From NCBI RefSeq assembly GCF_000380045.1, contig NZ_KB904339.1:218515-282514 (forward strand): DNA of 64,000 nucleotides, in the 5' to 3' direction. Of this stretch, positions 6,772-16,100 are shown piece by piece; within the stretch, counting starts at the first letter, position 1; every line of letters begins with the position of its first letter. This DNA is from Streptococcus marimammalium DSM 18627. GTDB taxonomy: Bacteria; Bacillota; Bacilli; Lactobacillales; Streptococcaceae. Under the pieces are notes generated by a model. It saw only the letters and a list, made by a program, of their open reading frames with translations, had not been told where the DNA came from and did not search any database. A program made the translations under genes and the position numbers.

Positions 6772-9231
6772 ATGGCTAAAATAGTAATTATTGGTGGTGT
6801 TGCTGGTGGTGCTACTGCTGCAACAAGATTGAGACGTTTAAATGAAAAGGATGAGATTATTTTATTTGAAAAAGGAGAATATATTTCTTTTGCTAACTGT
6901 GGGCTTCCTTATCATGTTGGTAATGTCATTAAAGACCGTGACAATCTTTTGTTGCAAACTGTCGAAGGAATGAGTAGTCAATACGGAATTGATATTAGAC
7001 ATTTATCAGAAGTAATTGACATCAATCCAGACGAAAAAAAGGTTACTGTTTATGATGTCAAAAATAATTATGAGTATGTCGAAACTTTTGATTATTTAAT
7101 TATCTCAACAGGAGCTAAGCCAATTATCCCGCCTATTAAAGGTTTGGAGAGTGCAAATAATCTTTTTACTCTCAGAAATATTCCTGATATGGATTTAATT
7201 AAAGACTATATTGCCACTCACGCCATTCAAACAGCAACAGTTGTTGGAGGAGGCTTTATTGGTCTTGAGATGATGGAAAACCTTGTTGAATTAGGGATTC
7301 AGGTCAATTTGGTTGAAATGGCAAATCAAGTCATGCCAAACATTGATTTTGAAATGGCTCAACAATTGCACGCGCAAATTAATATGCATAAAGTCAATCT
7401 GATTCTTTCAGATGGTGTGACTGAAATTAAAGAGTTTGGTCAAAAACTAATCCTATCTAGTGGTCAAGAATTAGCCACAGAAATGATTATTTTAGCGATA
7501 GGTGTTGTTCCTGAAAATAGTCTTGCAAAAAAAGCTGGTTTGGAGCTAGGGTTTAAAGGTGCCATCAAGGTAAACAAGCGTTTAGAAACATCTGTGAGAG
7601 ATATTTATGCCATTGGTGATGCTATTGAAGTTGTCAATAAGGTCACAAAAGAGGCGACGAATATTCCTCTTGCTTGGCCTGCCAATCGTCAAGGACGTTT
7701 GGTGGCTGATATTATTAATGGTATTGATACTAGCTACCCAGGCACACAAGGAACCTCAGTTGCAAAAGTATTTGAATTAACAGCAGCAAGTACTGGAAAC
7801 AATGAAAGACAATTGAAAGCAATTGGCATTGATTATGATGTCATTCACATTCACCCTAATTCACATGCTGGATATTACCCTGGTGCTTCACCAATAGCCT
7901 TAAAAATTCTTTTTACAAAAGAAGGCAAAATCTTGGGCGCACAAGCCATTGGTACTGAAGGAGTAGAAAAACGAATAGATGTTATCGCAACAGCAATGAC
8001 ATTTGGTGCTAAAGTAGAAGAATTGGCAAGTATTGAATTAGCCTATGCCCCACCCTATTCTTCTGCAAAAGATCCTGTCAATCTCCTTGGCTACACAGCT
8101 GATAATATCAAAAAAGGGATGGTTGAAACATTTCAGTGGCACGAAGTTGATCAACTGCTAGCTTCTAGTGCTTATTTCTTAGATATTAGGGAAGTATTTG
8201 AATTAGCAACAGGCAGTTTTGAAGGCAGTAAGCATATTCCTTTGAATAAGCTAAGAAATCGACTTGATGAATTACCAAAAGATGTCACCATTCATGTCTA
8301 CTGTCAAGTAGGTCAACGTGGCTATAACGCAGCTAGAATTTTAAAACAAGCTGGTTTTAAGGTTAAAAACCTAGATGGTGGTTTCAAAACTTATAAGCAA
8401 TCAAAATACCAATTAGTCTCTTTTAAACAAGAAGTCATTCCAGCAAAGAAAGAAGAAAAAATGATCCCTATTTCTGAGAAATTAGATGCTATCACTCTTG
8501 ATGCCTGCGGTTTACAGTGTCCAGGGCCTATCTTAAAAGTTAAGGAGTCAGTTGATGGTATGACAGATGGCCAAGTCCTTAATATCCAAGCGAGTGATTT
8601 TGGCTTTAGTGCAGATATTGAGAATTGGGCTAAAAACACTGGTAATACGATTGTAGATAATAGAATTGAGGGCAATAAAGTTCTCGTTAGCTTAGTGAAA
8701 GGAAAAGACCTACCTAGTGAAAAAGAATCAAGTTCTCTTTTAGCTCAAGAAGGAGTTTTACAAGAAACCAAAAATGGCATGACTATGGTTGTTTTTAGTG
8801 GTGACTTGGATAAAGCTCTAGCATCAATGATTATTGCATCAGGCGCTGCAGCTTATGGTAAAAAAGTGACCATCTTCTTTACTTTCTGGGGCTTATCAAT
8901 GCTGAAAAAACAAAAAGTGAAGAAATCTGGTTTAGCGAAACTATTTGACATTTTCCTTCCTTCAAAAGCAAATGATATGCCACTTTCCAAAATGAATATG
9001 GGTGGTATGGGACGTCAAATGATTAAACACATCATGAAAGAAAAAAATGTGGATTCCTTGCCAGATATGATTGAACAAGCTCATCAGTTAGGTGTAAAAT
9101 TTGTCGCTTGTACAATGAGTATGGATCTGATGGGGATAGAAAAAGAAGAATTATTTGATTTTGTTGAATATGGAGGCGTTGCGACCTTTATTGGTGATAG
9201 CGAAAACGCCAATATGCAGCTGTTTATCTAA
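6772..9231 (+). CDS. CoA-disulfide reductase - rhodanese - TusA - DsrE fusion
   Basis: An 819-residue cytosolic sulfur enzyme in four parts. Residues 1-~445 are a pyridine-nucleotide flavoprotein: GGVAGGATAA binds FAD, and FANCGLPY places the CoA-disulfide/persulfide reductase Cys at 43. Residues ~455-545 are a rhodanese domain with active Cys511 in CQVGQRG. Residues ~570-645 are a TusA-like sulfur carrier with Cys579 and Cys583 (CGLQCPGP). Residues ~655-819 are a DsrE-like domain with Cys780. The likely role is NAD(P)H-dependent reduction of CoA-persulfide or polysulfide, with sulfane sulfur passed between domains. ATG 6772 is chosen because GGAGGAAG lies just before it. An in-frame TTG at 6760 would overlap that site. 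Confidence 0.88.
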   Translation: MAKIVIIGGVAGGATAATRLRRLNEKDEIILFEKGEYISFANCGLPYHVGNVIKDRDNLLLQTVEGMSSQYGIDIRHLSEVIDINPDEKKVTVYDVKNNYEYVETFDYLIISTGAKPIIPPIKGLESANNLFTLRNIPDMDLIKDYIATHAIQTATVVGGGFIGLEMMENLVELGIQVNLVEMANQVMPNIDFEMAQQLHAQINMHKVNLILSDGVTEIKEFGQKLILSSGQELATEMIILAIGVVPENSLAKKAGLELGFKGAIKVNKRLETSVRDIYAIGDAIEVVNKVTKEATNIPLAWPANRQGRLVADIINGIDTSYPGTQGTSVAKVFELTAASTGNNERQLKAIGIDYDVIHIHPNSHAGYYPGASPIALKILFTKEGKILGAQAIGTEGVEKRIDVIATAMTFGAKVEELASIELAYAPPYSSAKDPVNLLGYTADNIKKGMVETFQWHEVDQLLASSAYFLDIREVFELATGSFEGSKHIPLNKLRNRLDELPKDVTIHVYCQVGQRGYNAARILKQAGFKVKNLDGGFKTYKQSKYQLVSFKQEVIPAKKEEKMIPISEKLDAITLDACGLQCPGPILKVKESVDGMTDGQVLNIQASDFGFSADIENWAKNTGNTIVDNRIEGNKVLVSLVKGKDLPSEKESSSLLAQEGVLQETKNGMTMVVFSGDLDKALASMIIASGAAAYGKKVTIFFTFWGLSMLKKQKVKKSGLAKLFDIFLPSKANDMPLSKMNMGGMGRQMIKHIMKEKNVDSLPDMIEQAHQLGVKFVACTMSMDLMGIEKEELFDFVEYGGVATFIGDSENANMQLFI

Positions 9232-9252
9232 TACTTTCAGTTATTCAAGATA

Positions 9253-9284
9253 AAAAGAGGGCTAACGAAGTCCTCTTTTATAAT
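9253..9284 (+). terminator. Intrinsic terminator after the persulfide reductase gene
   Basis: AAAAGAGG pairs with CCTCTTTT (8 bp, about an 11-base loop), 22 bases after the stop codon. Confidence 0.65.
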
Positions 9285-9401
9285 GATTGTATCACTTTTT
9301 GGCTTTCAATAACTAAAAACCAACCTTTTAAACTTTTGCTCATTATAGTGTATACTAGAAGTCAGATGTTACTTATTATAAAAAAGTAAAAGAGGTTAGC
9401 T

Positions 9402-9815
9402 ATGAAAAAGAAAAAAATTGCTTTTTTATGTGTCCATAATTCCTGTCGCAGTCAGATTGCGGAAGCTTTGATGAAAAAATATGGGGCACACGTCGCTGAT
9501 GTTTATTCGGCAGGAACGGCACTTAAAAATCAAATCAATCCAGATGCAGTGAGGCTTATGAAAGTGCTCTATGGTATTGATATGGAAGAGTCTCAAACAC
9601 CTAAGTTACTAACAGATATTCCGACAGTTGAACAAGTGATCACCATGGGTTGTAATGTCAGTTGTCCAAGTCTCCCTTATCAGTATGATACTGAAGATTG
9701 GGGTTTAGAAGATCCAACAGGGAAATCCGATCAAGTCTTTCTTGAAATTATTTCTGAAATTGATGAAAGAGTGAGAAACCTTATCCAACAATTAGAACAA
9801 TCACAAGATTTTTAG
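9402..9815 (+). CDS. ArsC-type arsenate reductase / low-molecular-weight phosphatase family
   Basis: A 137-residue cytosolic protein of the thioredoxin-coupled ArsC fold. The P-loop C-x5-R is CVHNSCR (Cys10, Arg16), and EDWGLEDPTGK carries the conserved DP loop. Two further Cys residues occur as C84-x3-C88 (MGCNVSCP). Classical pI258 ArsC uses Cys82 and Cys89 with a wider gap, but the short spacing is found in many ArsC homologues. Family members reduce arsenate to arsenite, and some act as protein phosphatases. No arsenite pump or ArsR lies nearby, so the physiological role is open. A TATACT -10 lies at 9351-9356, and the ribosome site is AGAGG. Confidence 0.8.
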   Translation: MKKKKIAFLCVHNSCRSQIAEALMKKYGAHVADVYSAGTALKNQINPDAVRLMKVLYGIDMEESQTPKLLTDIPTVEQVITMGCNVSCPSLPYQYDTEDWGLEDPTGKSDQVFLEIISEIDERVRNLIQQLEQSQDF

Positions 9816-9870
9816 ACTCTTATTTCTTTAGTATAATAGGGGCTATTTGATTTAAAGGAGAAGAAAACTA

Positions 9871-10281
9871 ATGCAAGACATTCATTTTAAGGAACTAAGA
9901 ATTTTTGAAAACTATCGTATAGAGACAATTGAAGAAGGGCGTGTAGTAATGACAACTAAAGTGACTCCTTCTTCTCTCAACTACTATGGTAACACTCATG
10001 GAGGTTACTTGTTTGCCTTGTCAGATCAGGTAAGCGGTTTGATCGTAAGAACGACTGGTTTTGAGTCGGTCACCTTACAATCAAACATTAATTATTTAAA
10101 AGCTGGTCATTTGGATGAGGTTCTGACGATTGAAGGAATGATTGTTCATAATGGTAGAACGACCAAGATTATTGATGTTTTGATTCGAAATAGCAAAGAA
10201 GAAATTTTGACTAAAGCAAGCTTTACAATGTTTGTGATAGGTAAAAGAGAAGATAGAACCAAGGTCGAAAGTAGTGACTAA
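9871..10281 (+). CDS. PaaI-family hotdog thioesterase
   Basis: A 136-residue single hotdog domain. The NTHGGYLFALSDQVSG stretch is the helix-start signature of PaaI/YbgC-type acyl-CoA thioesterases, with the HGG turn and a downstream Asp (D in LSDQ) in the expected catalytic position. It would act as a cytosolic oligomer hydrolysing an acyl- or aryl-CoA. The substrate cannot be read from the sequence, and no phenylacetate genes are nearby. The ribosome site is AAAGGAG. The gene lies 55 bases after the ArsC-like gene, with a possible TATAAT at about 9832, so it may be transcribed both with it and separately. Confidence 0.8.
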   Translation: MQDIHFKELRIFENYRIETIEEGRVVMTTKVTPSSLNYYGNTHGGYLFALSDQVSGLIVRTTGFESVTLQSNINYLKAGHLDEVLTIEGMIVHNGRTTKIIDVLIRNSKEEILTKASFTMFVIGKREDRTKVESSD

Positions 10282-10295
10282 TTTAAAAAATTGAT

Positions 10296-10343
10296 AAACT
10301 CTCAACCAGATACTTTTTGTTTTCTTGTTGAGAGTTTTCTTTT
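10296..10343 (+). terminator. Terminator after the thioesterase gene
   Basis: An 11-bp perfect stem, 10296-10306 with 10327-10337, has a 20-base T-rich loop and a T-rich tail. The rest of 10282-10591 holds no convincing gene, only the cre-like box and promoter listed next. Confidence 0.7.
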
Positions 10344-10505
10344 TACTTTGATTTTTAATCTCAGTGATAATAAAAATGGTTTCAGAAAACAAATGAAAGG
10401 CAAAAAAGATGTTTCAATGAAAAACACTTTTCTTCTTACAATACAAATCAGTTTATATGTAATATTCAAAGGATTTTTCAATCATTTTTCAAGTTTTAAA
10501 TATTT

Positions 10506-10520
10506 TTGTAAGCGCTTTAA
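10506..10520. promoter_or_regulatory. cre-like CcpA site upstream of the dipeptidase gene
   Basis: TTGTAAGCGCTTTAA fits the consensus WTGNAANCGNWNNCW except for one base (A in place of C14). It lies about 20 bases upstream of the -35 box, a position that allows either activation or repression by CcpA. Confidence 0.6.
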
Positions 10521-10538
10521 AATTTTACCTATTTTCTA

Positions 10539-10567
10539 TTGATTTTATAAGAGGCGATAGGTATAAT
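10539..10567 (+). promoter_or_regulatory. Promoter of the C69 dipeptidase gene
   Basis: TTGATT (10539-10544), a 17-base spacer and a consensus TATAAT (10562-10567), 24 bases before the start codon. The leader is therefore very short and carries AAGGGGGAG as ribosome site. Confidence 0.8.
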
Positions 10568-10591
10568 ACAATTGAAAGGGGGAGATAACCT

Positions 10592-12904
10592 ATGAAGAAA
10601 TTATTCTATTTCGTAGGCATTATCATGTTGTGTTTTGTTTTCTTTAGTGTCACTATGACTGTAGATGCTTGTACAGGTTTTATTGTTGGTAGTGATTTAA
10701 CTGAAGATGGCAGTGCTTATTTTGGTCGAACTGAAGATCTTGAAATCAATCACAATAAGGTCTACCAAGTTCATGAAGCTGGGAAATATAAAGCAGGAGA
10801 TAAAATTGTTGATGTTTCTACCAGTGAAGAGGGTGGTTATGAGTATATTATGGAAAAAGACTCTAACCAATTCACTTCAGTAAGTGATACCACACCAGAA
10901 TATGGTATTTTTGATGAAGCTGGATTTAACGATAAAGGCTTAATTGTTGACATGACTGTTTCTGCCAGCTACAGAGATGAAATTGGTGAAGTTGACTCTT
11001 ATGTTGAAAAAGGGGTAACTGAAGCAGTTCTTCCAACAGTAGTTTTGGCTAATGCCGATTCAGCTGATCAAGCTGTTGAACTTATTGCCAATGAAGTGGC
11101 TACAAAAGGTGCTTCAGAAGGTAATGATTTAGTTGTGGCTGACCATAATGATATTTGGTATATGGAAATCTACAGTGGTCATCAGTTTGTAGCAATGAGA
11201 TATCCTAAGGATAAATTCTCAGTGATGCCAAATACATTTTGGCTCAATGAAGTGACTTTAGATATTGGCCAAGAATTTGCTAATTATATTGTTTCAAAAA
11301 ATGGTCAATTTCTCTACTCCAAAGCTATCTTTGATGTAGCAAAAAAAGCTGGAACTTTTAAAGGAGATGAGACTAAACGAGTGATTGATTTGGCAGGTTC
11401 TTATGCACCAAAAGATTTAGCTGAGTCTGATCGTTCACGTGTTTATTCTGGCATCAAACACCTTAATCCAGAAGCAAAAGTAACTTTAGAAGATCAATAT
11501 TATCATTTCCTACAAGATGCACCCAAAAAAAGTATTAATTTACAAGATTTAATAGCACTTACCAGAAATCGAATGGAACATATTGGAATAGTAGCTGATG
11601 AATTAGGTGATCCAAATCTTTACCCAATCGGAAATCGTAACACCATGGAAGCTCACATCTTCCAACTTAATCATGAAAAAATGACTGAAACTTATCCAGG
11701 TGTCATGTGGCTTGCTATGGGTTCTCCGTTAGTATCTCCTTATGTGCCATATTACCCAAATCAAACAACAGGAATTACGGCTATTCAAAATCAAATCAAT
11801 GAGTTTGCTGAAGATTCAATGTACTGGGTAGCAATGGATATTTTACACATGGTGGAAACAAACCGTGAAGAATTCATGAAAATTGTTAATAACAAATTAA
11901 CACCAACCCAACAAGAAATCATGAATCAGGCTATTTTAGATGGCCCTCAAACCAGTGAATCAGCAACTACAAACAATAATGAATTAGCTGAGAAAGCTTT
12001 TGCTACCATGAAAGAAATTCGTGAGGAATTAATGGTAGCTCACAAGAAATATCTTGCTGAAAATGACTACGTTGTTAAATATCGTGTTAATAGAAGAACA
12101 AAAAAATTTACTGGTTCAACAGTAACTGTTGAAAAAGGAACTTCAGAAAAGAAGGTTCTCTTAAGTATTAATGGTGGTGGACAAATAACAGCAACCGATG
12201 TGTATGGTAATGTTCTTCCAACATTAAACAAAGAATTGACTTATTCTATCGCTAAAGCAGCTATTGACAATCCAATTTTCTTTGATGATCAAAACAAGAT
12301 GATTGCTTATGATTTAGTGAATGACTTCTACATCTTTAAGACAAAATCAACACATATCACTTTTAAAGAAGGAATTGATTACAAGATTATTGAAGGTGCC
12401 AATCAAACCTGGCAATCTGATCAAACAACTAATCTAACAATTATTTCAGATGCTGATTTGACTAAATTCCTCAATTTAACTATTGATGGTCAAGTCGTTG
12501 ATGCTAACAATTATGAGCTTTCAGACGGTTCAACCAAACTGATTTTGAAAGCAGACTACTTAAAAACTTTAGCAATAAACGAAGATAAGGAACACGATGT
12601 AGTACTCAATTTTAACGATGGTAAAGCTAGCACAAAACTAACAATTACTAAACTTTCAGACAAGAAAAAGACACCTTCTACTAAAAATGAAGACCCTAAA
12701 GACACTAAAAAAGGTACTATTTCTCTACCAAAAGATAATCAAACAAGCAAAGAACATACCAAAATGTCGGAAGAAAAACCAAATAACGAAAAAACTTTGC
12801 CAAAAACAGGAGATGAATCTAACGCACCCTTGTTAGTAGGCTTGATGATTTTAATGGGAAGTTTCTTTATTGGACACAAAGAAAATCAAAGACAAAATAA
12901 ATAA
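10592..12904 (+). CDS. LPXTG-anchored C69 family dipeptidase
   Basis: A 770-residue wall-anchored Ntn-hydrolase. A signal peptide covers ~1-26, and the mature chain would begin at or next to Cys27 in DACTGFIVG, the expected N-terminal nucleophile of C69 (PepD-like) peptidases. GRTEDLE and the Asn/Asp-rich core to ~510 match the catalytic domain. Residues ~510-690 are beta-rich, probably spacer domains. A Lys/Thr/Glu-rich wall-spanning region leads to LPKTG at 736-740, then a hydrophobic helix and a charged tail for sortase A. The protein would cleave dipeptides or peptide ends at the surface to gain amino acids. A cre-like box and strong promoter precede it. Confidence 0.88.
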   Translation: MKKLFYFVGIIMLCFVFFSVTMTVDACTGFIVGSDLTEDGSAYFGRTEDLEINHNKVYQVHEAGKYKAGDKIVDVSTSEEGGYEYIMEKDSNQFTSVSDTTPEYGIFDEAGFNDKGLIVDMTVSASYRDEIGEVDSYVEKGVTEAVLPTVVLANADSADQAVELIANEVATKGASEGNDLVVADHNDIWYMEIYSGHQFVAMRYPKDKFSVMPNTFWLNEVTLDIGQEFANYIVSKNGQFLYSKAIFDVAKKAGTFKGDETKRVIDLAGSYAPKDLAESDRSRVYSGIKHLNPEAKVTLEDQYYHFLQDAPKKSINLQDLIALTRNRMEHIGIVADELGDPNLYPIGNRNTMEAHIFQLNHEKMTETYPGVMWLAMGSPLVSPYVPYYPNQTTGITAIQNQINEFAEDSMYWVAMDILHMVETNREEFMKIVNNKLTPTQQEIMNQAILDGPQTSESATTNNNELAEKAFATMKEIREELMVAHKKYLAENDYVVKYRVNRRTKKFTGSTVTVEKGTSEKKVLLSINGGGQITATDVYGNVLPTLNKELTYSIAKAAIDNPIFFDDQNKMIAYDLVNDFYIFKTKSTHITFKEGIDYKIIEGANQTWQSDQTTNLTIISDADLTKFLNLTIDGQVVDANNYELSDGSTKLILKADYLKTLAINEDKEHDVVLNFNDGKASTKLTITKLSDKKKTPSTKNEDPKDTKKGTISLPKDNQTSKEHTKMSEEKPNNEKTLPKTGDESNAPLLVGLMILMGSFFIGHKENQRQNK

Positions 12905-12920
12905 TTGATTATACTATTTT

Positions 12921-12958
12921 TAAATGACTTCAAGTGATTTTGAAGTCATTTAGTTTTT
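12921..12958 (+). terminator. Terminator after the dipeptidase gene
   Basis: A 12-bp perfect stem (12921-12932 with 12941-12952), an 8-base loop and a GTTTTT tail, 16 bases after the stop codon. Confidence 0.8.
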
Positions 12959-13010
12959 AAAAATAACTGAAAGAAAAAGAGAGTTTATCTATTTTAAAAT
13001 TAAAAACAAC

Positions 13011-13039
13011 TTGACATAACCAGTTATAAACGATACAAT
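13011..13039 (+). promoter_or_regulatory. Promoter of the giant glycosidase gene
   Basis: A consensus TTGACA (13011-13016), 17-base spacer and TACAAT (13034-13039). The start codon is about 100 bases further on, leaving a leader of about 95 bases. Confidence 0.8.
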
Positions 13040-13048
13040 ACTATTTGT

Positions 13049-13063
13049 AAGGAAGCGTTTTCA
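13049..13063. promoter_or_regulatory. cre box over the transcription start
   Basis: AAGGAAGCGTTTTCA fits WTGNAANCGNWNNCW with one mismatch (A at position 2). It begins ten bases after the -10 box and so covers about +3 to +17, a position typical of CcpA repression. The surface glycosidase should be off when preferred sugar is present. Confidence 0.65.
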
Positions 13064-13142
13064 TCCTTTTTTTAATTTCTTTTTAAAAAAAAGGAAGTTA
13101 AAATTGTTGAAAACAAAATAAAAAAAGGAGCATAAAAATCTT

Positions 13143-16100
13143 ATGTCAAAAAAATTATTTGAAAAACAAAATAAGTATGCTATTCGAAAATTAACGGTTG
13201 GAATTTGTTCTACTGTTATTGGGTTAAGTTTTTTGACTGGACAACAAGTTTCTGCTGATGTTAACACTCAAACTGCAGCTGAGGAAACTACTGTTACCGA
13301 AGCTATATCAAAAGAAGCTATTCCTGAAGCTGAAAATGTTGACGCTACTACAGTAGGAGCTGATTTAAATGCAATAGTAACTGAAGCGCCTGAAACTACC
13401 TTAGCAACTGAAGAAGTAGCAGCTGTTACTGATGAGTCTGCTGAGACTTCAATAAACCCTGTTGTAAATGAAGAAGGTCAACTTGATGAGGTGGGAGCTG
13501 AGGAAGAAACTGAAACTGATGCACTAGAAGAAACTGAAGCAGAAGAGCCTGTTGTTTCTGAGATTGGTTTAGACTCAAGAAATTCCACTAGAAGTATGAA
13601 TAAATTCATCTTCACAGATGGATGGACTTTTGAAAATGGTGAAGCCTATAATGCAGTGGCAAAATCTGATCCAAATATTGGGGAGATTGTTTATGCGATT
13701 CCTTTTGTAGGTCAAAAGATTGAATTATTAGCTACTAAATCTCATAATCATGGAGTTGTCGAAGTTAGTGTTGATGGTAATGATTGGGAAGAAGTTGATC
13801 TTTATCAAGCAAACCGTGGAACACCTACTGTTGTTTATTCTTCACCATTGTTAGAAGATAGAGACCATATTTTAATAGTTCGTTCAACTAGTAAGTCAAA
13901 CGCAAGTGGAAATAATCATGTTAACCAAGTTAACGGAGCTAAAATTACACATTTTCCGTATTATGCTGATACCCTTGAATATCCAGAACATACAGAAACT
14001 ACTATTACTTTAGATACTAATACACCAATTGATTTAAACCCTGTTGTATTGCCAGATTTTATCGAAAATCCTACTATCAACTATACTGTTGAAACAGAAG
14101 ATAACGAAGCTATTGCAAGAGTTGAGGGTAATAGACTCATTGGACTCAAAGCTGGAACAGGTGTTTTAAAAGCAAGTCTTGACGGTATTACAAAACAATG
14201 GACATTAACTGTTACAGGATCAACTAATGAGACAAATACTCCTGAAGAAGAAAGTGAAACAACAGAACCTGTTGTGACTGAAATCAGTTTAGAATCAAGA
14301 AATGCGACAAAAACAGTTAATAAATTTTATTTTACAGATGACTGGACATTTGAAAATGGAGAAGCTTACAAGGATGTACCAAAATCAGACCCTAACATTA
14401 ATGATGTTGGTTACGCCATTCCTTTTGTTGGTCAAAAGATTGAATTATTAGCCACTAAATCTCATAATCATGGTACTATTGAGGTAAGTCTTGATGATAC
14501 AGAGAATTGGACACCAATCGATTTACACCAAAGCACAAGAGGAGAAGTAGAGGTTATATATTCTTCTGAAGAATTAGAAGAAGGGCCACATGTCCTATAT
14601 GTTCGTTCGACTAGCACAGCAGCTCCTGGCCACACTAATCATGTTAACCAAGTAAATGGAGCTAAAGTTACACATTTCCCATATCATGCTTCTAGTCTTG
14701 AGTATCCAGAGCATACAGCTTCTACAATTACTTTAGATGTTAATACACCAATAGATTTAAACCCTGTTGTTCAACCTGATTTTATTGAGAATCCTACCAT
14801 TAACTATACTATTGAAACAGAAGATAATGATGCGATTGCAAGAGTTGAGGGTAACAGACTTATTGGACTTAAAGCAGGAACTGGTATTTTAAAAGCAAGT
14901 CTTGACGGTATTACAAAACAATGGGCATTAACTGTTACAGCATCAACTAATGAGACAAATACTCCTGAAGAAGAAAGTGAAACAACAGAACCAGTTGTAA
15001 CTACAATTGATTTATCTTCAGTTAACTCTCCTAGCAATACCAATAAATTTGTCTTTTCGGATGGTTGGGTTGTCTCTGCTGATGAAGCCTATAAAGATGT
15101 ACCAAAAAATACTCCAAGTATTGAAAATATCAAATATGATATTCATTTTATTGGTCAAAAAATTGAGTTACTAGCAACAAAATCGCACAATCATGGTATT
15201 GTTGAGGTAAGTCTTGATGATTCTGGGATTTGGATTCCAGTAGATTTATATCAAAGCACAAGAGGACAAGTAGATGTTGTTTATACTTCTGACTTATTAG
15301 AACATGGACCACACAAATTAACAGTACGTTCAACTAACCGTACTTCTTCTCCTGGTCGCAACAATCATGTTAACCAAGTAAATGGCGCAAGAGTGACCCA
15401 TTTACCTTATAAAGCAGAATCTATTTCTTTTACAGAAAGTAGCATAACACTTAAAGAATTACAAACGTTGGATACTCATCTAGAGATAGCTCCAACTTAT
15501 GCTGATGCTTCGCAAGTAACATATCGTATTGAAGATGACTCTATTGCAAGCGTTGATGCTAGTGGACGAGTCAAAGCATTGTCAAGAGGAACTACTAATT
15601 TAGTTGCAACTCTAGGAGATTTGACAACTACCATTCCAGTTACTGTAGAAGCAGCAATTGCTAATTATCGTGGAACTTTTGTTGATAATAATCGTCATTA
15701 TTATGGTGATGCCTATAACGAATTGAAGGCTCAAACAAATGACGTTGCTAGTCAAACACTTGTCGGTTGGAAAAAAGAAACAGTAAATACTCAATTAGCC
15801 ATTTTACCGATTGATTCTGGCTTGAAGAATTTACGTTTTGAGTTAGTAGATTTAGAAGATGGTAATGGAAACACTATTGATAAATCTAATATCACTGCTA
15901 ATTTCATTAAGGAAATTTCAGGTTATAGAGGAAATGCAGGTTATCATAGAGCTAATAAATTAACTATCAATAAAACACCAAGTATTTCCCGCCCAGATAT
16001 TTTATCAAATGCATCAAGTGTTCAAGTTGACTACAATACCATTCAAAATCTTTGGTTATCTGTAGCAATCCCGGAAAATGCAAAAGCTGGTAGTTATACA

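Noticed and set aside
10291..10542. 83-codon plus-strand frame after the thioesterase gene
   Set aside because: It starts with TTG inside a terminator hairpin, has no ribosome site and its product resembles random AT-rich translation.
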